From contig NZ_CP108143.1 in assembly GCF_036206005.1 (NCBI RefSeq), positions 6,663,501-6,727,500 on the forward strand: a stretch of DNA of 64,000 bases. Direction: 5' to 3'. Under the pieces are notes generated by a model. That model saw only the letters and a list, made by a program, of their open reading frames with translations, was not told the origin of the DNA and did not search any database. Below, piece after piece: positions 48,935-57,475 of the stretch. How positions within the stretch are numbered: the stretch's first letter is position 1; every line of letters begins with the position of its first letter. This DNA is from Streptomyces sp. NBC_00178. GTDB lineage: Bacteria > Actinomycetota > Actinomycetes > Streptomycetales > Streptomycetaceae. A program made the translations under genes and the position numbers.

Positions 48935-49660
48935 GTGTGCGCAAACGTCATCGTCGCGGAAGACGACGCGAAACAGGCCGAGCTGATCCGCCGCTACCTC
49001 GAACGCGAGGGGCACGCCGTCACCGTGGTGTCGGACGGCCTCGCGGCGCTGGAACAGGCCCGGCAGGGTTCGCCCGACCTGCTCGTCCTCGACGTGATGA
49101 TGCCCCGGGCCGACGGGCTCGACGTGGTACGCATCCTCCGTGCCGAGAGGCGGGAGACCGCCGTCCTCATGCTGACCGCCCGGGCCACAGAGGACGACCT
49201 GCTGCTCGGGCTCGACCTCGGCGCGGACGACTACATGACGAAGCCGTACAGTCCGCGGGAACTCATGGCGCGCGTACGGACCCTCCTGCGCCGCACCCGG
49301 AGGGACGCGGAGCGCGAGAACAACGGTCACGTCCTGACGGTGGGCACGCTGGCCGTCGACCCCCTGCGCCACGAGGTCGCGGTCGACGGCCTGGGCGTCG
49401 AGTGCACGCCGGGCGAGTTCCGGCTGCTGTCGACGATGGCCGCCGAGCCGGACCGGGTGTTCACGCGTGAACAACTGCTCGCCGAACTCCACGGTTTCGA
49501 CCGCTACATCAGCAGCCGCACCGTCGACGTGCACATCATGAACCTCCGCAAGAAGATCGAGCCCGCACCCAGGCGCCCCGTGCGGCTGCTCACCGTCTTC
49601 GGCGTCGGCTACAAGCTCACGGACCCGCGGAAGGGCGCCTCACGTGCCGCGTCGCTCTGA
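48935..49660 (+). CDS. OmpR/PhoB-family response regulator
   Basis: A 241-residue two-component regulator. The receiver domain has acidic residues AEDD (9-11), phosphoacceptor Asp53 in LVLDVMMP and Lys103 in TKPYSP. The C-terminal winged helix includes ECTPGEFRLLSTMAAEPDRVFTREQLL and RTVDVHIMNLRKKIEP. The GTG at 48935 is chosen because it begins the receiver fold and lies 6 nt past TACGAT, a good -10, implying a leaderless mRNA. Its end overlaps the histidine kinase start by 17 nt. Likely targets are the neighbouring surface protein and sortase genes, by context only. Confidence 0.92.
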   Translation: MCANVIVAEDDAKQAELIRRYLEREGHAVTVVSDGLAALEQARQGSPDLLVLDVMMPRADGLDVVRILRAERRETAVLMLTARATEDDLLLGLDLGADDYMTKPYSPRELMARVRTLLRRTRRDAERENNGHVLTVGTLAVDPLRHEVAVDGLGVECTPGEFRLLSTMAAEPDRVFTREQLLAELHGFDRYISSRTVDVHIMNLRKKIEPAPRRPVRLLTVFGVGYKLTDPRKGASRAASL

Positions 49661-51764
49661 CCACGCCGGCCACCATCGGCTGCCCCTGCGCAAGAGCCTG
49701 CTGGGCCGGCTGCTGGCGGTGTCGGCGCTCGTGGCGGCCTGTTCGGTGGCCGCGACGGCGTGGCTGGCCGTGCAGGGGACGTCCGGCGCCATCGAACAGG
49801 AGCAGGGGCGCAACCTCGCGGCGGACACCAGAGTCCTGGACACCCTTCTCGCCTATGCGGCCGAACACCCCGGCTGGCAAGGAGTGGGGGCCACCGTCGA
49901 CCGACTCGCCGACGCGTCCGACCGGCGGATCACCCTCACGACCCAGAGCCGGGCGGTACTCGCCGACTCGGCCGGTTCCACCCCGTCCCCACCGCCGCTG
50001 CCGCCCCAGGCCTCCGCGGTCGTGGACCCGCTGTCCGTGGCCGCGGTGACACCGGGGTCCGAGGCCGGGTCGGTGACGGTCGCGGCACCCGGAGCGGACG
50101 GGGAGCCGCGCTCCACGAGCGACCGTGTCGACCCCCGGGCCGTCGGCCCGTTCCGGCTGCCCCAGGCCGAGCGCGTGTCGCTGAAGCGCGCCGCCGACGC
50201 GGCGGTGCTCTGCCTCAGCCGCTCCGGGATCGCCTCCGACGTCGTCGAGGGGCCGAGCGGGCGGCCCCGCATAGCGGTGGTGGGCAACGACCCCGACCGT
50301 ACGCGCAGTACCCGGTGCTCCATGGACACGCTCGACCGCCCCACGGCCACCGAGCGCAAGGCCCTCACCGCGCTGAACGAACTCGTGGACGCGTGCCTGG
50401 ACCGGCAGGGCCGCGAAGCGGTACGTCTGGACCTCGACCTCTCCTGGAACAGGGCGGGGGACCCGCGCACCGCGGCGTACAGCGAGCCGACTCCCGTGCC
50501 CGCCACCCGTGTTCCCCTCGGGCCCGACCCGACAGCGGCACCCGTGGACGACGCCGGGGAGGCACCGTCGCCGGCCGAGCGGTCCACCGCTCAGCCACGG
50601 CAGGCGGCGACGCCGATGCCCAGCCCGGCACTGCCCCCCGACAGTGAGAACGACCGCGACATCGCCTCGTGCGTCGCCATCGCGCGTCAGGAGCAGCTCA
50701 GTTCGTACGTGGCGTCTCCCGTGCTGCTGTTCATCACCGACCCCGGTGGCGGCGCGGTCCCGGGATTCGAGCTGTCGTCGGCGAACACGGCGAAGATCAC
50801 CGGTGTCGCCGCGCTGGTCCTCGCGCTCACCGTCGGGGCCTCGGTGCTCGCCGGCGCCCGGCTCGTACGGCCGCTGCACGCGCTCACCGGCGCCGCGCAG
50901 CGGATGCGCGACGGGGAGGACCCGCCGCACGTGGTCGTCGCCGCCGACAACGAGATCGGCCGCCTGGCTGCCGCCTTCAACGACATGTCGGCCCACCGCG
51001 CACGCCTGGAGGAGCAGCGCAAGGTGATGGTGAGCGATGTCGCTCACGAACTGCGCACCCCGCTGAGCAACATCCGCGGGTGGCTGGAGGGGGCGCAGGA
51101 CGGCATCGCCGACCCGGACGCGACCTTCGTCTCCTCGCTCCTGGAGGAGGCCGTGCAGCTCCAGCACATCATCGACGACCTCCAGGACCTGGCGGCGGCC
51201 GACGCCGGAGCGCTGCGGCTGCACCCGGAAGCGGTGCGGATCGACGACCTGCTCGCCCACGTCGTGGCCGCCCACCAGGCGCCGGCCGAAGCCGCCGGTG
51301 TGAGCCTGGACGTGGACCGGCCCGCCGGACACGACCCGGCCGCCGGACACGACCCCGCCCGCGGACACGACCCCGCCCCCGGGCTCGTCGCAGACCCGGT
51401 GAGGCTGCGTCAGGCGATCGGCAACCTGGTGACCAACGCCGTGCGCCACACCCCGGCGGGCGGACGGGTCACCCTGCGGGCTTACGGTGCCGGGAAGGCG
51501 GGCCAGGACGTGGTGGTGGAGGTCGCCGACACCGGCACGGGCATCGCACCGCAGGACCTGCCCCACGTCTTCGACCGGTTCTGGCGTGCCGAGAAGTCCC
51601 GCAACCGCCGCACCGGCGGCAGCGGCCTGGGACTGGCCATCGTCCGCAAACTCGTCGAGGCGCACGGAGGTACGGCCGCCGTCGTCAGCACCGTGGGGGA
51701 GGGCTCCGTCTTCACGCTCCGGCTTCCCGCGGCGGGCCCTGATCCGACGGACACAGCGGTCTGA
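49644..51764 (+). CDS. Membrane sensor histidine kinase with large extracytoplasmic domain
   Basis: A 706-residue kinase: TM1 at about 16-41, an extracytoplasmic domain of about 345 residues, TM2 at about 391-414, HAMP (RPLHALTGAAQRMRDGEDPP), H-box VSDVAHELRTPLSNI with His468, N-box LVTNAVRHTP, and DTGTGI and GGSGLGLAI ATP-binding motifs. The sensor domain carries four cysteines (VLCLSR, TRCSMD, DACLDRQ, ASCVAI) that could form two disulfides. A GHDPA-type triple repeat lies between the H and N boxes. The GTG start follows GGAAGG at 9 nt within the end of the response regulator gene. Signal unknown; cell-envelope state is plausible given the linked sortase. Confidence 0.92.
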   Translation: MPRRSDHAGHHRLPLRKSLLGRLLAVSALVAACSVAATAWLAVQGTSGAIEQEQGRNLAADTRVLDTLLAYAAEHPGWQGVGATVDRLADASDRRITLTTQSRAVLADSAGSTPSPPPLPPQASAVVDPLSVAAVTPGSEAGSVTVAAPGADGEPRSTSDRVDPRAVGPFRLPQAERVSLKRAADAAVLCLSRSGIASDVVEGPSGRPRIAVVGNDPDRTRSTRCSMDTLDRPTATERKALTALNELVDACLDRQGREAVRLDLDLSWNRAGDPRTAAYSEPTPVPATRVPLGPDPTAAPVDDAGEAPSPAERSTAQPRQAATPMPSPALPPDSENDRDIASCVAIARQEQLSSYVASPVLLFITDPGGGAVPGFELSSANTAKITGVAALVLALTVGASVLAGARLVRPLHALTGAAQRMRDGEDPPHVVVAADNEIGRLAAAFNDMSAHRARLEEQRKVMVSDVAHELRTPLSNIRGWLEGAQDGIADPDATFVSSLLEEAVQLQHIIDDLQDLAAADAGALRLHPEAVRIDDLLAHVVAAHQAPAEAAGVSLDVDRPAGHDPAAGHDPARGHDPAPGLVADPVRLRQAIGNLVTNAVRHTPAGGRVTLRAYGAGKAGQDVVVEVADTGTGIAPQDLPHVFDRFWRAEKSRNRRTGGSGLGLAIVRKLVEAHGGTAAVVSTVGEGSVFTLRLPAAGPDPTDTAV
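51327..51380 (+). repeat. Three 18-bp tandem repeats in the histidine kinase
   Basis: Encode GHDPAA, GHDPAR and GHDPAP (residues 562-579) in the linker before the N-box. In-frame duplication; its length probably varies between strains. Confidence 0.85.
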
Positions 51765-51867
51765 CAGCTTCCTGACAACTCCACTCCACCCTGAGGGGAC
51801 GCTCGGCCGCCCGGCGCGCACACGTGCACGGGCACCACAGAACGCCGAGCCGGAATCGGAGTCCTTC

Positions 51868-52242
51868 ATGTCCCTTCGTCCCATCGTGCGCACCGCCGTC
51901 CTCACCGCCGTGGCGGCCGGTGCGGTGCTGCTCCCGTCCGCCGCGGCCCTGGCCGACGGCACGCCCACCCCGGTGCCCGCCGACCCCGCCACCTCGGCGG
52001 CCCCCGCGGAGCAGGCCGCCACCCCGGTGCCCAGCCAGGCGGGCCGCGACGAAAGGCCGACCGCCGCGCCGGCCCCCCTGCCGGCCGACCGGATGCCCCG
52101 CGGTGGTGTCGACGCGGGGGAGCGCCCCGCCCAGGACGCCGCCGGTACGGCGCTCTACGGCTCGGCGGCCGGCGCGGTGCTGCTCGCGGGCGCCGGAGTC
52201 CTCGTCGTACGCCGCCGGACCGCCGCCCAGCGCAACGGCTGA
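51868..52242 (+). CDS. Small surface protein with signal peptide and C-terminal anchor
   Basis: A 124-residue protein: signal peptide (about 1-29, ALA-DG cleavage), a Pro/Ala/Thr-rich extracellular stretch, the segment MPRGGVDAGE and a C-terminal transmembrane helix (about 95-116) ending in RRRTAAQRNG. The hydrophobic helix plus basic tail is the layout of a sortase substrate, but no LPXTG, LAXTG or similar motif is evident; PRGGVDAG occupies that position and is recurrent in small Streptomyces proteins beside sortase F genes, as I recall. The ATG has GGAG 6 nt upstream. Lies between the histidine kinase and the sortase on the same strand. Confidence 0.75.
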   Translation: MSLRPIVRTAVLTAVAAGAVLLPSAAALADGTPTPVPADPATSAAPAEQAATPVPSQAGRDERPTAAPAPLPADRMPRGGVDAGERPAQDAAGTALYGSAAGAVLLAGAGVLVVRRRTAAQRNG

Positions 52243-52323
52243 TCCCGCACGATGGCGCCGCTTCCTCCAGGAGCGGCGCCATCCGCCGTACGCCACCCCG
52301 CACTTCCACGCACCGGAGTAGTC

Positions 52324-52950
52324 ATGCCCTTCCTCACCCCGCACCCGTCGCGGCGGACCGCCGTGATCGCGGCGGCCGTCTGCCTGCTGCTCGCCCCCGT
52401 CACCGCCTGCGGCGCGGCCGACGCACCGGAGCGTTCCAGGAGCGCGGACCCCCGGATCTCCCCGGAGCCGCGGTCATCGCAGCCGCGGCCCCGGGAGTCG
52501 CCGAAGGCCATGGCGCCGTCACGGCTGACCGTTCCGTCGCTCGGGATAGACAGCGACCTGCTGAGACTGGGGCTGAACGAGGACGGCACGGTGGAGGTCC
52601 CGCCGGCCGAGAAGGGCATGACGGCCGGCTGGTGGGCGGGCGGGGCCGTCCCCGGCGAGCCGGGCGCCGCCGTGCTCATCGGCCACAACGACACGCGGTT
52701 CGGCGAGGCCGTCTTCCACGACCTGCACCGGATCGACCGGGGGGCCGACATCGCCGTGTCCGACGCGGCGGGCCGGCAGACGCACTTCAGGGTCACCGGC
52801 ACGCAGACGGTCAGCAAGAAGGCCTTTCCCACCGGCAAGGTCTACGGACCGACCGACGAGCGTGTCCTCCGGCTGATCACGTGCGACGGGGCCTTCGACG
52901 CCGACGGGCACCCCGTGGACAACCTCATCGTGTACGCCTCACTGCGCTGA
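52324..52950 (+). CDS. Class F sortase
   Basis: A 208-residue protein with an N-terminal hydrophobic segment (about 12-29; ends TACGAA, possibly a lipobox) and a disordered linker to about residue 65, then a sortase barrel. His121 in VLIGHND and Cys187 in LITCDG are the catalytic pair; Arg208, the last residue, follows NLIVYASL where the family's C-terminal strand lies. It covalently links or processes surface proteins; the adjacent small anchored protein is the obvious candidate partner. ATG has GGAG 5 nt upstream. 81 bp downstream of the surface protein gene. Confidence 0.88.
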   Translation: MPFLTPHPSRRTAVIAAAVCLLLAPVTACGAADAPERSRSADPRISPEPRSSQPRPRESPKAMAPSRLTVPSLGIDSDLLRLGLNEDGTVEVPPAEKGMTAGWWAGGAVPGEPGAAVLIGHNDTRFGEAVFHDLHRIDRGADIAVSDAAGRQTHFRVTGTQTVSKKAFPTGKVYGPTDERVLRLITCDGAFDADGHPVDNLIVYASLR

Positions 52951-53077
52951 GGCCCCTCCTCCCCACCTCCGGGTCCGCCGGCGGTGGGGTTCCGCAGACG
53001 CGGCCCGCCGGACCGTGGGCACCCCCGGCCGTTCGTGGCGGACCGGTGGAGGTCCCTCACGGGCACCGCCACCACTC

Positions 53078-53137
53078 TTGACGGGTACACGCATACAAGC
53101 CAAGAATGATCGCGCAGTGCGATCTGACAACGTTGTC
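53078..53137 (+). promoter_or_regulatory. GH92 promoter with LacI-type operator
   Basis: TTGACG (53078-53083) and AAGAAT (53102-53107) are 18 bp apart. Downstream, at 53126-53137, lies the perfect palindrome GACAACGTTGTC with a central CG, as LacI-family regulators prefer. It would sit just after the transcription start and block elongation when bound. No lacI gene is in the window. Confidence 0.6.
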
Positions 53138-53161
53138 TAAGGCTGGAGAGGCGTTCTCCCC

Positions 53162-55510
53162 ATGAGATGGACCCACGTGACACGCAGTGCGGGGACGGTG
53201 GCCGTCACGGCCGCGCTCCTCGGCGGCGCCCTCGCCGCGCCCGCCGCGGCGGACGGAGGGGCGCACGCCGAGCGCGGCCGGCTGACCGATCTCGTCAACG
53301 CGTTCATCGGAACCGAGAACGAGGGCAACACCTATCCCGGCGCCGCCGTGCCGTTCGGCATGGTGCAGTTCTCGCCCGACACCGGCCACAACACCGGATA
53401 CGACTACTCGGAGAACCACATCAGGGGCTTCTCCACCGTTCACATCTCCGGCGTGGGCTGCGGACTCGGCGGCGACCTCCCCGTACTGCCGACGACCGGC
53501 GACATCACGTCCACGGACAACGCGGCCTACGCCGCCGAGTTCAGCCACGACGACGAGAAGGCGAGCCCCGGCACCTACACCGTCGGTCTGAAGACCGGCA
53601 TCAAGGCCGAACTCAGCGCCACCGAGCGCACCGGCGTGCAGCGCTACACCTTCCCCGCCACCGACAAGGCCAACGTCCTCATCAACGCGGGCCAGTCGCT
53701 GCACAGGACGGTCGGCACCCGGGTCGAGATCCTGGACAGCCGCACGGTGCGCACCGCCATCACCGGCAGCGGATTCTGCCAGGACACCAAGCCGTACACC
53801 GTCTACACGATCACCCGCTTCGACCGGCCCTTCACCACCTCGGGCACGTGGAAGGGCGAGCAGGTCACCGAGGGCTCGAAGACCTCGACGGCGGGCGGCG
53901 AGCGCAACGGTGCCTTCCTGCGCTTCGACACCACCAAGGACCGCACCGTCGAGGCGACCACGGCGATCTCGTACGTCGACGCCGAGGGGGCGGCCCTCAA
54001 CCTCCGCGCCGAGGGCGGCCGTCCGTACGACAAGGTCGCACGCGCCGCGCAGGCCGCGTGGGAGGACAGGCTCGGCGACGTCAAGGCGCAGGGCGGTGGC
54101 GAGACCCTCCGCCGGACCTTCTACTCGTCCCTCTACCGCGCGTTCCTCGCACCGAACATCGGCAGCGACGTCGACGGCCGCTACACCGGCTGGGACCAGA
54201 AGACCCACCGGGCCAAGGGCTTCACCTACTACCAGAACTGGTCGCTCTGGGACACCTACCGCACCCAGGCCCAGCTGCTGTCGCTCCTCGCACCGGGCGA
54301 GTCCCGCGACATGGCGATCTCCGTCATCAAGATCGACGAGGACAGCGGCTGGCTGCCCAAGTGGGGCTACGGCACGGTCGAGACGAACATCATGACCGGC
54401 GACCCGGTCACCCCGTTCCTCACCAACGCCTACCAGCAGGGCCTGCTCAAGGGGTACGAGGAGCAGGCGTACCGGGCGCTGAAGAAGAACGCCGACGGTG
54501 TGCCCCCGGCCGGCTCCGCCCCCGTCGGCCGCGAGGCCAACAAGGAGTACCTCGCCGACGGCTTCGCCCCCTACATCAAGGGCCGCCCGCACGCGAAGCC
54601 CGGCGACTCCGACTACGACCACGGCGCGTCCGCGACCCTGGAGTACGCCCTGTCCGACGCGATGCTCGGACAGATGGCGAAGGAGCTGGGCCACGAGGAG
54701 GACGCCGAGCGGTACACCCGGCGCGCCCAGAACTACCGGAAGATCTTCGACAGTTCGACCGGATTCTTCCGGGCCCGTGACGTGGACGGCGCCTTCACCG
54801 GGCCCGCCGACCCGGCACAGAGCGAGGGCTTCCATGAGGGCACGTCCTGGCAGTACCAGTGGCTCGTGCCCCAGGACCTGCCCGGCATGGTCTCCCTGAT
54901 CGGCGGCACGCAGGCCGCCAACGAGCGCCTCGACTCGTTCTTCGCCTACGACCAGCTGGTGAAGGACCCGGCGAAGACCGCCCGGGAGGTGTGGGTGAAC
55001 GGGCCGTACGACTACTACAACGCGGACAAGTACAACCCGCAGAACGAGCCCGACCTGATCGCCCCGTACACCTACCTCTCCACCGGTCAGCCGTCGAAGA
55101 CGACCGACGTGGTGCACGCGGCGCTCACCCTGTTCACCGACGCCCCGACGGGCATGACCGGGAACGACGACCTCGGGACGATGTCGGCGTGGAACGTCCT
55201 GTCCTCGATCGGGATCTTCCCGGTCCAGCCGGGCACCGACACCTGGGGCCTCTCCACCCCGGTCTTCGAGCGCGTGGACCTCACCCTGGACCGGCGCTAC
55301 TACCCCGAGGGCCGTCTGACGGTGAAGGCCCCCGGGACCTCCGACTCGGCGCGCTACATCCGCTCGGCGCGGACCGACGGGGCGGCGTACGGGAAGACCT
55401 ACCTGACCACCGAGGACATCCGCGGCACCCGCGAACTGTCCTTCGAGGTCGGCACGGCTCCCTCCGACTGGGGCACATCGGCGGATGCCGCGCCGCCCGC
55501 CCTCGACTGA
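53162..55510 (+). CDS. Secreted GH92 alpha-mannosidase
   Basis: A 782-residue exported enzyme with signal peptide (cleavage AAA-DGG near residue 31). GH92 features: LVNAFIGTENEGNTYPGAAVPFGMVQFSPDT at the mature N-terminus, GYDYSENHIRGFSTVHISGVGCG, then YQNWSLWDTYRTQAQLL, and the catalytic region EGTSWQYQWLVPQD with GNDDLGTMSAWNVLSSIGIFPVQPG. GH92 enzymes are calcium-dependent exo-mannosidases acting on alpha-1,2 and related mannose links, as in fungal mannan or N-glycans. No carbohydrate-binding module is appended. ATG 53162 opens the signal peptide; GGAGAGG lies about 10 nt upstream. Confidence 0.93.
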   Translation: MRWTHVTRSAGTVAVTAALLGGALAAPAAADGGAHAERGRLTDLVNAFIGTENEGNTYPGAAVPFGMVQFSPDTGHNTGYDYSENHIRGFSTVHISGVGCGLGGDLPVLPTTGDITSTDNAAYAAEFSHDDEKASPGTYTVGLKTGIKAELSATERTGVQRYTFPATDKANVLINAGQSLHRTVGTRVEILDSRTVRTAITGSGFCQDTKPYTVYTITRFDRPFTTSGTWKGEQVTEGSKTSTAGGERNGAFLRFDTTKDRTVEATTAISYVDAEGAALNLRAEGGRPYDKVARAAQAAWEDRLGDVKAQGGGETLRRTFYSSLYRAFLAPNIGSDVDGRYTGWDQKTHRAKGFTYYQNWSLWDTYRTQAQLLSLLAPGESRDMAISVIKIDEDSGWLPKWGYGTVETNIMTGDPVTPFLTNAYQQGLLKGYEEQAYRALKKNADGVPPAGSAPVGREANKEYLADGFAPYIKGRPHAKPGDSDYDHGASATLEYALSDAMLGQMAKELGHEEDAERYTRRAQNYRKIFDSSTGFFRARDVDGAFTGPADPAQSEGFHEGTSWQYQWLVPQDLPGMVSLIGGTQAANERLDSFFAYDQLVKDPAKTAREVWVNGPYDYYNADKYNPQNEPDLIAPYTYLSTGQPSKTTDVVHAALTLFTDAPTGMTGNDDLGTMSAWNVLSSIGIFPVQPGTDTWGLSTPVFERVDLTLDRRYYPEGRLTVKAPGTSDSARYIRSARTDGAAYGKTYLTTEDIRGTRELSFEVGTAPSDWGTSADAAPPALD

Positions 55511-55524
55511 CCGCTCCGGCAACC

Positions 55525-55555
55525 AGGACCCGCCCCCGGACGAGAGGCGGGTCCT
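55525..55555. terminator. Bidirectional hairpin between the GH92 and BtuD-like genes
   Basis: Perfect 10-bp stem (55525-55534 with 55546-55555) and 11-nt loop between two convergent genes that are 52 bp apart. Confidence 0.75.
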
Positions 55556-55562
55556 TCCGCGC

Positions 55563-56366
55563 TCAGGCTCCCGCGGGCCCGCCGGGATCCGGCCGTCCGT
55601 GCAGGAACGTCACCTGCGGCGCGCCCGTCAGGGGATGGACGGCGACCTCGCCGGTCACGCCGTACACCCGGTCGAGCAGCGCCGGTGTCAGCACGTCCAC
55701 GGGCGTGCCCGATGCGACCACCTCGCCGTCGGCCAGGACGTACAGGCGGTCGCAGTAGCGGGCGGCGAGATTGAGGTCGTGCAGGGCGACCAGGACCGTG
55801 GCCGGAAGCCGCCGCAGCGCGCCGAGGACGGACAACTGGTGCCGGATGTCGAGGTGGTTGGTCGGCTCGTCCAGGACCAGGAGCGTGGGCTCCTGGGCGA
55901 GGGCCCGGGCGATGAGGACGCGCTGGCGCTCACCGCCCGACAGCCGGTCGAAGGGACGCGCCGCCAGTCCGGTGACGTCCACGGCGGCGAGGGCGGACGC
56001 GATCACCTCGGCGTCCTCGGCGGTGTCCCCCGCGAGCAGCCGCTTGTGCGGTGTACGCCCCATCGCCACCACCTCGCCGACCGACAGGTCGAATTCGCCC
56101 GCCGACTCCTGCGTCACCGCCGCCACCATGCGTGCCAGCCGGCGCACCGGGAGGGACCAGGCGTCCTGCCCGTCCACCCGGACCTCGCCGGTGACGGGCC
56201 GCAGGACGCGGTAGACGGCGCGCAGCAGACTGGACTTGCCGCTGCCGTTGGGGCCCACGAGGCCGATCACCTCACCGGGCCGCGCGGTCAACGAGACCTC
56301 GGTGACGAGGCGGTGGGCGCCGGCCGTGAGCGTGACCCCGTCGACGACGAGTGCGGTCGCGGTCAT
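55563..56366 (-). CDS. ABC importer ATPase, cobalamin/cobinamide type
   Basis: A 267-residue FecE/BtuD-class ATPase: Walker A GPNGSGKSS near residue 39, Q-loop VTQES, signature LSGGERQRVLIARAL, Walker B LLVLDEPTNHLD and H-loop ALHDLNLAA. The ATG overlaps the permease stop (ATGA). Third gene of the riboswitch-controlled importer operon. Sequence alone would also fit a siderophore importer; the upstream cobalamin riboswitch decides for a corrinoid. Confidence 0.92.
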   Translation of the reverse strand: MTATALVVDGVTLTAGAHRLVTEVSLTARPGEVIGLVGPNGSGKSSLLRAVYRVLRPVTGEVRVDGQDAWSLPVRRLARMVAAVTQESAGEFDLSVGEVVAMGRTPHKRLLAGDTAEDAEVIASALAAVDVTGLAARPFDRLSGGERQRVLIARALAQEPTLLVLDEPTNHLDIRHQLSVLGALRRLPATVLVALHDLNLAARYCDRLYVLADGEVVASGTPVDVLTPALLDRVYGVTGEVAVHPLTGAPQVTFLHGRPDPGGPAGA

Positions 56367-57475
56367 GCCACTCCTTCGCCGGTGCCGCGCCGCGCGTCGC
56401 GGCGCATGAGCCAGAGGAAGAACGGCCCGCCGCACAGTGCGGTGAGCACCCCGACCGGGATCTCCGTGGGCGCGGCCACCACGCGTGCGGCGATGTCCGC
56501 CCAGACGAGGAAGACCGCCCCGCCGAGCGCGGCCGTGGGCAGCACCCGGCGGTGGTCACCGCCGACGAACAGCCGGACGATGTGGGGCAGCATCAGACCG
56601 ACGAAGCCGATCGGTCCCGATGCGGCGACCAGCACCCCCGTGACCAGGGACAGCAGCACGAACATCCGCGAGCGGAAGCGGGCGACGTCCAGTCCCATGG
56701 TGGTGGCCGCCTCCTCGCCCGCCAGCAGAAGGTTCAGGTTGCGCGCCTGCAGGGACAGCACGGCGATGCCCAGCAACAGGGCGGCGCCGGGCAGCCAGAG
56801 GGTCGCCCAGCTGACGCCGCCGAGACCGCCGAGGGTCCAGGCGAGCACCGCCCGGGCCTCGTTGCCCCGGTCCGTGGTCAGCAGGAGCAGGTCCAGCACC
56901 GCGGTGAGCACCGCCGCGATCGCCACACCGGACAGCACCAGGCGTACGGAGCTGATGCGGCCCCCCGTACGCGCGGTGGCGTACACCAGCAGCAGGGCGC
57001 CCAGCGCACCGGCGAACGCGGCGGCCGACAGCGACACCGGGCCGAACAAGGTCACCCCGAACACGATCACGCTCACCGCGCCCAGGGACGCCCCCGACGA
57101 GACACCCAGCAGGTAGGGCTCGGCGAGCGGGTTGCGGACGAGCGCCTGCATGGCGGTGCCCACCACCGCGAGCCCGGCGCCGGTCACCGCCCCGAGCAGG
57201 ACGCGCGGGGCGCGTACGTCGAGCACGATGGTCTCGCGCGCCGGGGACCACGAGGGCGGTGACCGGTCGACGCCGATCGCGTGCGCCACGATGCCCCACA
57301 CCTGACCGGGCGGCACGTGCACCGAGCCGATCGCCAGCCCCGCGGTCAGCGAGACGAGCAGCAGCGCGGTCAGGACGAGCAGGGTGAGCGCCGGCGTGCC
57401 GCGGCCCGTCACCTTCCCGGCGGGCCGTTTCCCCCCGGCCCGCCGGCCGGGAACCTCCACGGTGGGAGCGGTCAC
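56363..57475 (-). CDS. ABC importer permease, FecCD/BtuC type
   Basis: A 370-residue permease with about 10 hydrophobic segments. Family signatures: RAPRVLLGAVTGAGLAVVGTAMQALVRNPLAEPYLLGVSSGA near residue 88 and the late GLMLPHIVRLFVGGDHRRVLP loop that contacts the ATPase. The 35-residue N-terminus before the first helix is basic and disordered. The GTG start overlaps the binding-protein stop (GTGA). Confidence 0.93.
   Translation of the reverse strand: MTAPTVEVPGRRAGGKRPAGKVTGRGTPALTLLVLTALLLVSLTAGLAIGSVHVPPGQVWGIVAHAIGVDRSPPSWSPARETIVLDVRAPRVLLGAVTGAGLAVVGTAMQALVRNPLAEPYLLGVSSGASLGAVSVIVFGVTLFGPVSLSAAAFAGALGALLLVYATARTGGRISSVRLVLSGVAIAAVLTAVLDLLLLTTDRGNEARAVLAWTLGGLGGVSWATLWLPGAALLLGIAVLSLQARNLNLLLAGEEAATTMGLDVARFRSRMFVLLSLVTGVLVAASGPIGFVGLMLPHIVRLFVGGDHRRVLPTAALGGAVFLVWADIAARVVAAPTEIPVGVLTALCGGPFFLWLMRRDARRGTGEGVA

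Noticed and set aside
46970..49534. 854-codon minus-strand frame over the signalling protein and response regulator
   Set aside because: No domain recognisable; it crosses a strong terminator and two clear plus-strand genes.
53057..55522. 821-codon minus-strand frame antisense to the GH92 gene
   Set aside because: Composition is antisense-type and the GH92 frame has signal peptide and catalytic motifs.
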